This document shows, one piece after another, positions 1 through 14,412 of a stretch of DNA of 50,639 nt (within the stretch, counting starts at the first letter, position 1; each line of letters opens with the position of its first letter). This DNA is from Multifurca ochricompacta. Lineage: Eukaryota; Basidiomycota; Agaricomycetes; Russulales; Russulaceae. Made by a program: the position numbers and the translations under genes. Under the pieces are notes generated by a model that was not told the DNA's origin, searched no databases, and saw only the letters and a list, made by a program, of their open reading frames with translations. The DNA lies in contig WTXG01000257.1 of assembly GCA_022496185.1 (NCBI GenBank), forward strand, positions 1 to 50,639, written 5' to 3'.

Positions 1-824
1 CCTAAGACATGTTGAACGGAAAAGTACCCAAAGTACTTGAGACAACTGAGTCAGAGATCAAAGGGATGTCCGGAAGACAAGCACCGATGTATTCAATAAG
101 TCAAGTCTGAGGTCTACAGTGTAGCTACAGCGGACTTATATACGTAACTCGATGGGCGTCTACGAGATAAGGATACAGAGTCAGGTGGGCCCAAATATAC
201 GGAAGCGGACGGCGTAAAGTCGAGCTTCTGATAGGGTATTAAGTAAGTGTCCGGTCGTAAAGATAAGGCAATAACAAGATAACAGGTCAAGCATAAGTAA
301 ACGTGCGTCAACAAGTACAAAGCGGGTCACGGGGATGGAAGTAAGGCATGTGATGGATCCCACGATGGAGACGTGATCGAGAAGTGCAAAGTGGGTGGCA
401 AGGAAGGGTCGTCGTTGGGGAGTAGAAAGAAAACGGGGGCAGACGGTAGGGGTCGTAACACAAGGAGAGACCAGAGAAAAGAGTGGGGTTGTAACAACAG
501 GAAGGTGAAACACAGTCCGCATGCTACTGCACAACACACAACTTGCTTGTTAGTACCACACACTTAGCGATTGATCTGACCTGGCCATATTGATCCATTT
601 CCGACAGTTATACAGTGGCTTTTATATACATTCTATGTACTATGTACTATATCAGCTACTTAATTAAGCAAATGCGTTATCTCGTTTACTGATGTGATTT
701 GATGATCACATGTCAGATCATATATAACGCGTTTTTGATCTCATCACATGTGTTATCTACGCGTGATCACAATCATGTCATACCACTATCCTGGAGCCTC
801 TGTACCGGTATCTTGGTTCAACAA
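1..824. other. Leading spacer with no supported gene
   Basis: No recognisable protein or RNA gene is seen. Several short open frames overlap each other on both strands between about 180 and 570, but none carries a known motif, a splice-compatible partner or consistent composition. From 580 to 820 the DNA is AT-rich. It leads directly into the 5' end of the duplicated Crinkler unit. Confidence 0.6.
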
Positions 825-894
825 TGACGTCAAGTCACATGTTGTTCGCTCACTCCTCTGAGACCAAGCTGAGTGAGTGAGAGTGAGGAGTGAG
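825..894. promoter_or_regulatory. Palindromic leader: CRE-like site plus hairpin
   Basis: TGACGTCA at 825-832 is a perfect palindrome matching the ATF/CREB consensus. CTCACTCCTC at 849-858 is the exact reverse complement of GAGGAGTGAG at 885-894, giving a possible hairpin just before the start codon at 915. Copy D keeps the palindrome (40058-40065) but has an altered second arm. A promoter role is inference. Confidence 0.4.
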
Positions 895-914
895 GCTTAC
901 AATTAGCAGTCGTC

Positions 915-3900
915 ATGTCAAAGTGCCATCTTTCTCCAACCCCCCCCCCAGCAAAGCGTGCTAGGCAAGAAGAAGAACACCCGGAGTCACTCTCCTCTTC
1001 CCTCACTTCACTCTCCTCTTCTTCAATGGATGTCGATCAAGCATCTCTTATTTCATCCCGTCGCCTCCCTGTGGAACGCCTCAATCGTTTTATGGACCTT
1101 TTGCGGTTTGCCATTGCACCAGATGCTTCAGACCAGGAGATTGAAGATGAACTCGCACTTATCTATGGGCGCTTTGAGGTTGCATATCGTGGGCTTAAAA
1201 CAGATTATGTCAGTCAAATAGTGTTCAAGGAGAATGCTATCCGAGAAAAAGTGGATTTCTTCAACGTATTTAAAAGGGCAGCAAGAGCGGATGCCACTGA
1301 GGATGACTGCCAAGCTGTCGTGACTCATAGTCTGTATCTTTTCTCTTTCAAATCAATCAACTCGATGAACCTTTTTCCTTAGGTGTCTTTTGGCCTAAGC
1401 CCGTCCTTAAAGGTAAGGCCCAAGAACTTTCCCCCCTATAATCGATTTCTAATCTCATTGCGTTCCAGGAGCCCGCTCCATAGAGTTGGAGGAAATGGGT
1501 TCGTCTAAGAATACTTCAAATCTAACCCCTCAATTAAATCATATCAGCTGTCGTGAATTCGTGGAATGCAAAATTTGTTTACGACGCTCCACTCTACGGC
1601 CTAAAAAGGCACATCACGCGCGAAATAGAATTGATAAAGGAGAGGGGGAAAAAAGTGTATGCGCGCTATTGCTCCATCGTCCAGTCATCTGGGATGGGGA
1701 AATCACGCTTGATAGATGAACTGTCCAAAAAGGACTTTGTCATTCCGATAAACCTGCGCCCTGAAGACAGCAAAGGTTTGTCTTGTCTTCTTATTTCTTG
1801 TCATAGCTTGCGTAATCGATTTTATAGGTTATCCCCCTCCGGACCACGAACTTCGTCGTTTTCTCGCGTTGGGTGGTGGTGACAACGCTGATTTGGCCTA
1901 TTCTCGGGCATGCCATTTCATGCTCGCTTTGTTCAAAGAGACGGCGATACTCCTGAATAGGCTTGATGCCCCTAATAGGGCTGACCGGATCCACAGGTTC
2001 CGAGAATATATGTCACGCGGTCAGGACATGACAAGCACAGGGAAAGATAGGAAATCATTTTATGAAGGCGTTGTTGCCCGGGCCAACGGGGTACGTCCGT
2101 CACAGTTCATTCATACTCTTCATTATTTCTAAAAACTTTGAAGAGTATGAACGCACACCGTGGTGTAGACGCTAATCAGTTAAGAGAAGCATTTGACAAT
2201 CTTAAAAACGTAGTGAATGATCCAAGTTCAAGGGACCTTCGTCCTGAGGACAGTCAGGTTGACATATATGTCATGTTTGATGAGGCTCATTCCCTCACAA
2301 ACCCTTTCAGCGAGCATGACTCGCGCTCTCCTTTTACTGAACTACGCCGAACACTTCGGGTGTTTGTGAAAAGACCTATATGGACTTTTTTTCTTTCCAC
2401 TACTGGGAAGATCACCCAATTCTCACAGCCACGTTCTGCGGACCCTTCCAACCATATCAGACGGGGGAATTATTAACACCCGGCCCTTACATTTACCTTG
2501 GGTTTGACCAGCTGATGGAAACTCGGAAGATCTCTAAACGTAATACTCTTGAAGACGTCACTTTGTTGGAGTGTGTTGCTCATATGGGAAGGCCATTGTA
2601 AGTCATGCCTTATTCTGTCTTAACCCTTTTTTTTACATTTTCCAGGTGGGGTGGATATTATGACCACGGGGACAATGTTACCCGCGGGGACCTACTTGAT
2701 GTTGCCCAGGAAAAACTACTATGTGGGCCTGGAAGCGAGGGCCTTTCCGATGCGCAGACATACGCGGTTTTGTCTCAGCGTTTGGCGCTGGATATTGACA
2801 CCTCCCAATACCTTTTACCATCAGCGACCCCTCTGACGCCCACGGAAATCGTTCACGAACAAATCTCAAATCACATGCGTGTCTGCATCTCTGTCGGCAA
2901 GGGATTCGAGTCTATGCGTGCAGTTGCTTCGTCCGAGCCTATCCTTTCCGAGGCCGCTTATCTTGTCATGAAGGGTGGACATGGGTTTAGCCTACCTGTG
3001 GCGCTCGAAAAGGTTCTATCAGGGTTCGCTGTCAGTCAAGGGGCCTGTGGAGAGTTATTGGTCGCTGCCTGGTTCACTTGGGCTCGCGACCACGCAGTCG
3101 GAAGAAAAGGCGACCCTTCCGACGGGGTGCTCTGTCATACCTTTTCGGTCAAGGAACTGTTCCAAAGTCTGTTTTCTGCGTCGACCATCAGATCAATCTT
3201 GAAGACCAAGCCGTCTCTGTGTCCACAGAAAGAAAAAGAGAATCAGCCACTATTCGAAAAGGTATTCGATGGGGCCACAATGCATTTTAATCATTTCATC
3301 AAACCGTACGAACACGATGTGCTGGCGCGTAAATATCTAATCCGTTTCATGGCAAGAGGCGCCGCAGCTCTGGGCGCTAATTGCCAACCTGGCTTTGATG
3401 CAGTTTACCCATACTTGTATGGGGGCATTGACCTTGACATGCAGAAACTTGGGTTTATAATTGTCCAAGTGAAGAACGATCCAGACATCAGTCGGAGCGA
3501 TTTTAACGAACTTTTCAAGAAGATGGATCCATTCAAATATAAGTTGCTTGACGAGTCAGACAAAAAAGATGGCACATTTCCAATCCCCATCATTCGTATT
3601 CTTTTCACTCTTTCTTCTCGAGGTACTCCTACCTTGGAACGGATGAAGTACGATTCGCCTTTAGATGGTGCAATGACCCTGGACATAAATGGACAACCAC
3701 TTTTCACTTCATACGATTATGTGTGTTCAGGGGTCAGTGGCGATATCCTCTTACCAGTGGTGGCGGGCCCTCCTGATAAATGGGAAGCATTGGTAAATAA
3801 GCGGGTGGGTTGGGATGCACTTTTCAAGAGTTCAAATGAAGAGGAGATACTGCGTTCCCAACTTCCCAGTACTGGGACAAACGAGATACACGATAGGTCT

Positions 3901-3918
3901 TGGTGGAATGATACTTAA
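915..3918 (+). CDS. Crinkler-type P-loop NTPase plus REase-fold nuclease, copy A (one frame break)
   Basis: Multi-exon gene. The N-terminus from ATG 915 is Ser-rich with a basic KRAR cluster (possible nuclear signal) and an acidic helical header. A P-loop GMGKS lies at about 1690-1707. A Walker B-like string FDEAHS lies near 2276-2293, and the family motif GRPLWGG crosses the 2598-2645 intron. The last exon from 2646 is long and intact. It holds GFDAVYPYLY and FIIVQVKND (about 3390-3482), the layout of a PD-(D/E)xK nuclease core. This architecture matches the Crinkler/RHS-type (CR) effector class known from oomycetes and fungi. Clear introns are 2091-2143 and 2598-2645; those between 1329 and 1547 and near 1775-1827 are tentative. 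Compared with copy D, one base is missing near 2461, which breaks the frame between the Walker B and GRPL parts. It is therefore either a pseudogene or carries a sequencing error. No signal peptide is visible. Confidence 0.62.
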
Positions 3919-4027
3919 TAGTTATGTGACCTGTAATCTTGTGGGAGATTGGAGAAATATATTTATGTATTGTTATGATGGGTTTGGAACTCACCTGTGT
4001 AAGGTGTGAGCGTTGGGCATGAAACCT

Positions 4028-4539
4028 CATCAGGAAAATGACATTTGCTAGAACGACTAGTGTAAGAGCTAGAGAAGCGAGTAGCTCAGTCTTTGGAACA
4101 GAAAGAAGCTGATAGTCCTATAATAAAGTAAGAAATTTGCACGATACCTCGTGCATTGTGTAGAATGGCCTCAATGTGATCGATCCTGGGCCGCCATATC
4201 CGGTATCAATATGGCTGCTAGGGCGCCAGACCGCATTAGCCATAAATAGGTTAAGTCACTACACATGTGACGCTTTTGTGACAGATTCGTGACGGCTTTC
4301 CTCTCTGCACCCAAATGTATTTACTGAGGCACCTCCTAAAGTAGATATGACTTTAGGAAGCTGCACGCAGAATTTAATAAATAAAACAAAAGGATAAATG
4401 GAAAAAATCAAAAATATACTTTCATTCTTAATGCATGGGAATCGGACTTGAGACGGCATAGCGTGACGTGAAGGTGTAATAAGAGAATGGCAACCGAATT
4501 GGAGGGCCGAGACAATAAAACAATACACGTAATTGCATA
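4028..4539. other. Spacer between Crinkler copy A and the MBL unit
   Basis: AT-rich spacer of about 510 bases. A 3' inverted-repeat-like string (CTCACCT...AGGTGTGAG) sits just before it, at about 3990-4010. No gene was seen. Confidence 0.5.
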
Positions 4540-6480
4540 GTAACTCATTTCAGCCAAGTACGCGATGATGGGTAAACACTATGAAATGGTGAAACGTACT
4601 ATGTCTCAAGGTTCACCATGACTTATCTGCTTCGCTTCTGTTCCGAGAAAGGACGATAGCGCTGAACCGCCGAAAACTACCTTCTCAACGCGTAAGTGTC
4701 GGTCGGTAGGGCTACCACATTTATAACTAGCTTCTATGCACTTCATCCATCCAACTCGTCTTGCGCCAGTGATTCCCCACTTCTTTCGACATGCCTGATG
4801 AATTGTCACTCCAGCTCCCTCCATTCAATGGTTCTATTGTCCGCGTCTCGATCCTCTATGCTGGCCGTATGGAGATACCAACGGCCATGATGCTTCAGCC
4901 GCAGATACCCGGACACGACATCGTGGATGCCCCAATCTATAGCTTTCTAGTCGAGAATGACAAAGTCGGGAAGAAGCTCATGTACGACCTTGGTATGATG
5001 AAAGATTGGGAGGAAAGACAGGCCCCACCAAGTGAGCCCCCCTTTCAGGCCATAGACTTTACCATTCGTTCTCCTTTTTCTTTACTTTCGTGGGAGGAAC
5101 ACCGTCTTTCCGTACCAGTCGAAATTTGATGTGTAGCTAACTGTGTATTGTTCAGTCCGTAACCAAATGCAAAGTGCGAACGTGACCGTTGATATTCCCT
5201 CCGACGTCGTCGACATCCTGAAGTCCGCTTCGGTCCCACTTTCTTCCATCAATTCTATCCTCTGGTCCCATCATCATGCCGACCATACGGGAGATCCGTC
5301 CCTCTTTCCGCCGACTACCTCCATCATCGTCGGCCCCGGATTCAAGTCCAACCGCCAGACATACCCAGGCTATCCTGACAACCCAGACGCTCATACAGTT
5401 CAAGATGCCTTCGAAGGTCGTGATCTCATCGAGTTGGACTTCGACGCATCCCCCTTGAAAGTGTGTGGATTGCGAGCCATCGATTGGTTCGAGGACGATT
5501 CTTTCTACATCCTTGAAGCCCTCGGACACACCAGCGACCACATTATGGCACTGGCACGTACTTCTGAAGACAGGTTTTTGCTTCTTGCAGGAGATGCCGC
5601 TCATCACGTCGGCGAGTTCCGCCCCACTCCTCTTCTTCCTCTCCCAGAATTTATTCGACCATCTCCATTTGGAGCCCCGAGATCGGTCATTGCCTGCCCT
5701 GGATCCATCTTTGAACAAATCCACCCATGCTCGCATTCCCATGACAGTGGTTCCTTCAGAACCACCCCATTTTATGAACCTCTTTCGGTTATTAACTCGG
5801 ATCCGGCGACTGCTCGAGTAACGCTTGAAGCGCTCAAGGTATTTGACGCGAGTCCAGATGTGCTCGTCATTCTTGCGCATGACCCTTCTCTCCGCGACGT
5901 ACTCGAGTTCTATCCAGAAGGGGATCTCACAGGCTGGGAAAGGCAGGATGGACAGCCTAATAGCAAAGAAGCCGGAACGTGGAGATTTTTGAGGGACTTT
6001 GGCACGAAGGATATACAGGAACTAGTAAAGGCGCAACAGAAAACGGAATAGTTATGATGTTATGATGATGTAGGTCGAGCTGAAGTCCCCCCAAATGTGT
6101 CGGGAATTGTAAAATTATAGTCGCGCGTCGCTATGCAAATCCCAATCAGTGCGTTGTACCATGGGTGTTCCAAACCCAAGGGACGAGAGACTTGCGTAAT
6201 GCATTGAAAGAATCCTATTATGACAGTGACCGACAAACTACTACCTATCGCACCTTTCTAATTCGATCGATTGCTACACTTGTCTCGCTAACGATTATGC
6301 CACTTTTCAACTGGGCTGTGTTTATGGTTTTATTGTTCTGTTGAGAATGGGCACATAAGTGCTAACTGCTGCCACTACCACTGCCAGCATGGGCTTGAAT
6401 CCTTCCCTTAAAAAGATATAAAGAATTTACCCCTAGATAGCTTAGCATGAAATGAGAATTGTTGAAAAAGCTGAAATAGA
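4540..6480 (+). repeat. MBL duplication unit, copy 1 (inverted partner about 27360-29085)
   Basis: The whole stretch, including the 5' leader, the single intron and about 400 bases of 3' flank, reappears in reverse orientation at roughly 27360-29085. Shared landmarks are the leader string CATCCATCCAACTCGTCTTG before the start codon and, past the stop codon, AACAGAACAATAAAA and AAGGGAAGGATTCAAGCC (the last two read here on the minus strand). The copies differ by scattered substitutions and small indels. The exact ends are approximate because similarity fades gradually. Confidence 0.8.
4791..6051 (+). CDS. Metallo-beta-lactamase-fold hydrolase, copy 1 (intact)
   Basis: Predicted 378-aa protein in two exons, 4791-5031 and 5156-6051, with a phase-1 GT-AG intron of 124 bases. 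The zinc-binding signature HHHADH (SHHHADHTGD, about residues 123-132) is followed by GHTSDH, LAGDAAHH and a late LAHD. These are the metal ligands expected of a glyoxalase II/lactonase-like MBL hydrolase. The N-terminal strand-rich part (YSFLVEND) fits the first MBL sheet. Nearest known groups are AttM/AiiA-type lactonases and uncharacterised fungal MBL proteins; the substrate cannot be told from sequence. A TATA-like TTATAA lies about 70 bases before the ATG. It follows Crinkler copy A in the same orientation. No signal peptide or membrane segment is seen, so it is probably cytosolic. Confidence 0.88.
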
Positions 6481-8392
6481 AGCCACAGTCATACATCTGA
6501 TAACGCACACTGACACTGCTCAGGCTCTGGCTGGTGGGCCCTGGACTAGCCATGTCAGTGTTACCACAACTAGTGCACTTAAGTACTAGATATTCCATTG
6601 TTTAATTTCCCTCTTGATGGTCCTTAGACATATTCAGTTACCTCAGTCTTTCTACCCACACCTAACAGGTCGTATCATTGCCAGCCAGCATCCAAGTCGC
6701 CTCGCTCTCGTCAAGAGATGAAAACGCACGCACCCCCCCTCTTCCTCCTTTCCCCTACCTCCAGCGATGCCCAAATCGACGAGCTACTCAAATCCCTGTG
6801 TGCCAATCCGTGTCAATGTTGAACGGATCAAGGTAAGCCGGACCGGATCCGAGGTGACCGGTGTTGCCGGTGCGAGACAGACTGACATACTTACTTACCA
6901 ACATTCCACTTCATAAGATACAATCCTTAGTAGCACTGCACAGCACGCTCTTTACAATATTTAAGGACAGTTTCTCTGTATCTTGCACTTCAGCTTTGAC
7001 CATTCATAACTGGATTATCTTGCTGCCCATTTAAGTAGCTCTTATCTAACCTCAGCTGCATTCAACAGTTAATTCACTTCATAGTCTCATGATAACCCTT
7101 GTCATTTCCGTTTCCTTTTCTTGCTCTTTCGTGCACCTTCCATGTTATTCCACGTCGCGTCGTCATTACTAGGTAGCGTCCTCAACACACACTCTTCCAC
7201 AAGATTCTGCTGTATTCTATTTAGGTGATGTCATTCTCTGAAGACTCGTATGTACCATAGGGATTCGGCTCAAAGACCTCAGTCTAGAGCTTTTGTACCT
7301 TGCAGGCTTTACTTGACTTGACTCACGAATCCAAATCCCTTCTTTGCTTTGCTTGCGTGCATAAGCAACTATCTACTAAGTCAAAATCCACCTGACTCTC
7401 GAATCCACGCCGAACGGTTAAGCCAACTGTAACAGTCTCCTACAACTACAGCTATAAATGAGTGCAGGACTGTATCATAATCATTGTAAACGAGTGAAGT
7501 AATTGGTGACTATTGTACTGCACTCACAACCTGTTACAATTATCGGTCATGTGATGTGGATACCTTTTTTCTGTTTGCTTCTCTCATTGTCTCACAACCT
7601 AGGCAGTGCCTTCAACGCTCAAGTCTTGCTCAACAACGTTACCTCGCACGGAGTTCCATCGTATTCCAGGAGTGGGAGACGTCATAGCTCGTACCCTTCT
7701 GTAAATCAGTGGGCCGGAGCGCGAATAGAAGAACTGCTCGTATCATCGTATTTTCCTACAGGTTTCACGGTTAGTGCTTGAGCCCATCGCCACCTACGGT
7801 GCTTCTATCACGTTTGTTCTTGCTGGTATGTCGTGCAGCATAGCGACAGGCACAAGCGATGTCGGATCTCGCTTCACTAGTCCTTCAGCACGGTTAATTA
7901 TATCCCGTGCTTCCCGTGCTGATCTTGGCACTTCAGTAGGTTGGCTAACGGTTGGTACCGTTCTGCGTGATCTGATAAGGCGATCGTCGGTTATTCCGAA
8001 GTACAAAGGGTCGGTGATGAGACAGCTGTTTTGTACCCAAGACAAAACAGAGAAGGAAAGGAACGAGAATATATTCGCGAGTCGACCGCCTTCTGAAACA
8101 GTGAGAGTGAGATGAGTGTCGGAATAGCAGCCCCAGCGAGATGGCGGCCTGGACCAACTATTTTATACTTGTATAACACCTGAACCTCAGTCTTTGTGGT
8201 AATTTAGTTAATACCATTCTCACTCGAAGCTATAATATTATTTTACTAATTCTCTCACTGTAGCTATTCACCTGAGTTAGCGAGCTTTAATCAATAAGAT
8301 GTTTCTACCTGCTTTCAGACTGCTAAGTTTCTAGCTTCCCATTTATCCTATGTCCCACTAAACTACTTCACATAACAACTATCAGTCATCAA
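6481..8392. other. 1.9-kb spacer, no supported gene
   Basis: Contains moderate open frames on both strands (about 7500-8160) without recognisable domains or a consistent splice model. Composition resembles non-coding DNA with long AT-rich runs. A decayed element cannot be excluded, but I see no motif to support one. Confidence 0.5.
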
Positions 8393-10800
8393 TCAACTCT
8401 CATTCCACCAAAACACACTGCGTCTGTCATCCATTCTACTAGCCGGAAGTTCAGAACAAAATATATCAAAAAACCCCTTCCAATCACACTTATTTATCAA
8501 CTCTTTCCATTTATCAGGAGAGTCCACCACCACCAGTAAGAGGATGTTCTCACCAACCTCTGAACACACATAATTGCATGAAGTGAAAAGGGGTTGTCCA
8601 TTTGAGTCCAGTGTCGTTGCACCATCTGACAGCAACTTGAACTTCATCCATTCCACAATAGGGGTACCTTGAAAAAAAGAGAGAAGAGTATACAAATGAT
8701 CAGGATCAGGAATGGGCCATCTTCCTTGTCTGACTCGTCAAGCAAATTATATTTGAATGGATCCATCTTCTTAAACAGTTCGATAAAATCGCTCTGACCA
8801 ATGTTTGAATCATTCTTCACTTGGACAATTATAAATCCAACTTTCTGCACATCAAGGTCAGTGCCCCCATACTAAAAATGGATAAACTGCATCAAAGCCA
8901 GGTTGACAATTAGCGCCCAGAACCGCCGCGCCCCGTGCCATGAAACTGACTAGATAGCTACAAGCCAGGACATTGTGTTCATGCTGTTTGATGAAATGAT
9001 TAAAATGCATTGTGGCCCTATTGAATACCTTTTCGAATAGCGGCTGATTCGCTTTTTCTTTCTGCGGACACAGAGACGGTTTGTCCTTCAAGATCGATTT
9101 CCAAATTGATTCGGGAAATAGACTTTCGAGCAGTTTCTTGACAGTAAAAAAAAGACAAAGCGTCCCATCAGGAAGATCGCCTTTTCTTCTAACCGCCTGG
9201 TTGCGTGCCCAAGTGAAACAGGCGGCGACCAATAACTTTCCACGGGCCCCTTGATTGATGCAAAATCCAGATAAAGCCTTTTCGAGTGCCACAGGTAGGC
9301 TAAACCCACGTCCATCATTCATGACACGACAAGCCACCTCCGAGAGGATCGGCTCGAACGAAGCAACTCCGCGCCTAGACTCGAATCCCTCTCCGACAGA
9401 GATGCAGACCCGCATATGATTTGCGATTTGATCCTGCAAAATTTCCCGCAAGCTTCACAGGGGTCGCTGATGGAAAAACGTATTTGGAAGTGTCAATATC
9501 CAACACCAAACACTGAGACAAAACTGCATATATCTGCGCATCCGAAAGGTTCTCGCTTCCAGGCCCACATAGTAGTTTGTCCTTGGCAAATCCAATCAGT
9601 TACTTGCGAGTAACTTGGTCTCCATAGTCATAACATGTACCCCACCTGGAAAATGTAAAAAAAAAGGTCAAGACATAACATATGGCTTACAATGGCCTTC
9701 CCATGTGAGCGATGCACTCCAACGAAGTGATGTATTTAAGAGTTTCACATTTTGGGATCTTTCCAAGTTACCATCAGCTGGTCAAACCCAATATAAATGT
9801 AAGGATCGGGCGTTATTAGGTTTCTCAGCCCGATACGGTTCGAAGGGCCCACAGAACATGGTTGTGAAAGTTTGGTGATCTTCCCAGTGGTAGGAGTGGA
9901 AAGAAAAATGACCATATAAGATTATACCGCAATATGTGAAGTGGTCGTTGCAATTAAGTATAAGGAGACAGAAAGTCGTACCCTCCGAAAGGTTTTGTGA
10001 GCGAATGAGCCTCATCGAACGAAATGTAGATGTCGACCTGAGGTTTGAGAGAAGGAAGCTCCACTTTACTTGCACGATTCACTGCTTCTCGAAGACGTTC
10101 GAATGCATGGTCAAATTGTTAAATCTCCACAACAGGGTCTGTGCTCGGCCTCTTCAGGAAAGTTAGGTGAATGAAAACTATGAACGAGCCCGTGACGGAC
10201 GTACGTCTTTGGCCTTGGCCCGGCCAAGAACACAATTGTAAAACGATTGCCCATCTACACACACCCGTGAATCTAAGGATCTGATATTCTGACCATTATG
10301 AATTAATTATAGGGGTGGACAAGTTCGTGAGCCTTACTGAGGGGCAAAGGTATAGTCCAAAAGACATCTAAGGAAAAAGTATGGTGATTTTATTGATTTG
10401 ATAGGGAAAAGATAATGAGCATGAGTTACGACAGCCTGGTAGTCATCCCTAGTGGCATCCTCCCTTGTTGACGTTCTCGAGACGTTGAAGAAATCGTCTT
10501 ATTTCTAGTGGACATTCTTCTTAAAATCCTCATCGCTGACATGATTTGCTAGTATGGACTCTCAAAGCGCCCATAGATTGCCTGAAGCTCTTCTTTAATC
10601 TCCTGGTTTGATGCATCTGGTGTTACAGGTAAATATTTCATAAAAGGTTTGAGGCCCTCTGAAGGGAGGCGAGAGGATGAAGTAAAGGGTGAGTATATTC
10701 CTTGATCTTTGATCTGGAGGGAGCTTGGAGAAGGATGGCGCTCATTGGTTTTGTTAACAATCCCTCGCAATGTCAATGTCACTTATATTGTGTGGTTGTA
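8393..10800 (-). pseudogene. Crinkler-type copy B, decayed and lacking the P-loop exon
   Basis: Runs right to left. The N-terminal header is at 10549-10782 (DASNQEIKEE, YGRFE). A Walker B string FDEAHSLT sits at about 9990-10045 and the nuclease-like exon at about 9650-8393. The exon that carries the P-loop in copies A and D is missing: the sequence jumps between header and pre-DEAH region at about 10330-10230. The nuclease exon has several frame breaks (about 9460, 8870 and 8670) relative to copies A and C, although the key string VGFIIVQVKND survives at about 8810-8845. It ends with the family's terminal Trp-Trp-Asn motif. It belongs to a subfamily with copy C, distinct from A/D. Clearly non-functional as an NTPase. 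Confidence 0.75.
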
Positions 10801-10820
10801 GCAGTTGGACCCCTGACGAT

Positions 10821-10833
10821 TTCCGGAACATTC
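10821..10833 (+). promoter_or_regulatory. Heat-shock element upstream of mtHsp70
   Basis: TTCcgGAAcaTTC is a perfect three-unit inverted HSE (alternating TTC and GAA five bases apart), followed by one more TTC at 10836-10838. It lies 139 bases before the mtHsp70 start codon. Hsf1 binding to such arrays drives heat-induced HSP70 expression in fungi; control of this gene is inferred from position. A CACGTG E-box-like hexamer also occurs near 10867-10872. Confidence 0.72.
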
Positions 10834-10971
10834 CATTCCAAACAACTCCAAACAAGTAAGAGAATGGCACGTGATGTTAAAATTTCCCGCAACGCGAATC
10901 GGCGCGGCTCACTCCTTTTACCTTTTCTTTCTCACCTTCACCAACCACCAACCACTTTCTTCCCTTTTCTC

Positions 10972-13478
<2,507 letters not shown>

Positions 13479-14175
13479 GCGGTTCCCCCTTTTTCTGTCC
13501 TTGTGCCTCGCCTTGCCGACCTCTCACGCCCCCACTTCTCTCTTGCTATGCAGTTCATCGCGTTACATTATGACCTGGCATTCCCTTTGTGCTCATTTAG
13601 ACCATTAAAAGTATATCGTTTTGCTCACCACCCCACCACTACGCACTTTAACATGTTTATTGTACTCACGCATATTCATCACTCACCCCACTCAGTACTC
13701 GCACATTTCCTCTTATGTTTCTTTTTCATGCCTGTACCAGAGTAGCTCTCGGATCACAGTTGCTAATGACGAATGAACTTTGGAGGAACTTTTCGGATTG
13801 CAACGTGCAACTTTTATTTTGAAAGTGAATTAGTTATCGATGTCGCTACTCACGGCATTGCAACATGAGCACGAGCTTCTAGGTGCCTTATGGCTGTACT
13901 TTATGGCCTCGCTTGGCCTTGGCGTGCGCCCAAGCGTAGGGCATTGCATCCGTGCGGTCCTAAGAATCACTTTGGAACTGCGTACAGCATCATTTCAAAA
14001 AACAAACTTGAAAAGAATTACGACATTTCCCTTTTTGATTGTCTTGTATGTCTTGTTTTATCTCTAATACTACACACAAACTTCAAAGCAGCACTGCTAT
14101 AAGCGACAACATGGCCATCGATTCGTTCAATTGTACAAAAAGAAAAAACTTTACAAAAAATCCTACATCCATCGC
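13479..14175. other. Convergent 3' intergenic region between mtHsp70 and MATE gene
   Basis: The two genes end toward each other. The spacer is pyrimidine-rich after the Hsp70 stop and has no supported gene. Open frames at 13840-14100 lack recognisable features. Confidence 0.5.
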
Positions 14176-14368
14176 TCACGCGGCAGCATTACATACTTCG
14201 ACATTATCATCATCATCATCGTACAATTCGGGGTTATTCCGTCTCATCCCTTTCTCCACTTCGTATTCCCAATCTGTGCCCAACCACACGACCGCGTATT
14301 CGCACGTACCCACGATGAACAGCGCTACCACTTGACCTGTGCGCGATGGGGACACCAAGTCAACATGA

Positions 14369-14412
<44 letters not shown>

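Larger units (their letters stand above)
825..4027 (+). repeat. Direct segmental duplication, copy A (partner at 40058-43241)
   Basis: This block is nearly the same as 40058-43241 in the same orientation, including introns, leader and 3' flank. Both copies begin at an 8-base palindrome TGACGTCA and end just after the shared string GGGCATGAAACCT. Outside these points the flanks differ completely. By eye I estimate over 90 percent identity, with the differences being substitutions and single-base indels. No terminal inverted repeats or target-site duplications are visible, so it looks like a segmental copy rather than a classical transposon. Confidence 0.85.

Noticed and set aside
181..563. Overlapping minus-strand open frames near the left edge
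   Set aside because: Two frames overlap each other, neither has a motif or splice partner, and composition is simple (Leu/Ser/Pro-rich).
5152..5880. Long minus-strand open frame of 242 codons
   Set aside because: It is the antisense shadow of MBL-1 exon 2, whose plus-strand frame carries the zinc-binding motifs; the antisense product has no domain.
7503..8157. Open frames on both strands in the 6.5-8.4 kb spacer
   Set aside because: No domain, no consistent splice model, and frames on both strands compete; not supported as a gene.
14367..14411. Short-period repeats as a CRISPR-like array
   Set aside because: They are uninterrupted tetranucleotide microsatellites without spacers in a eukaryotic genome.
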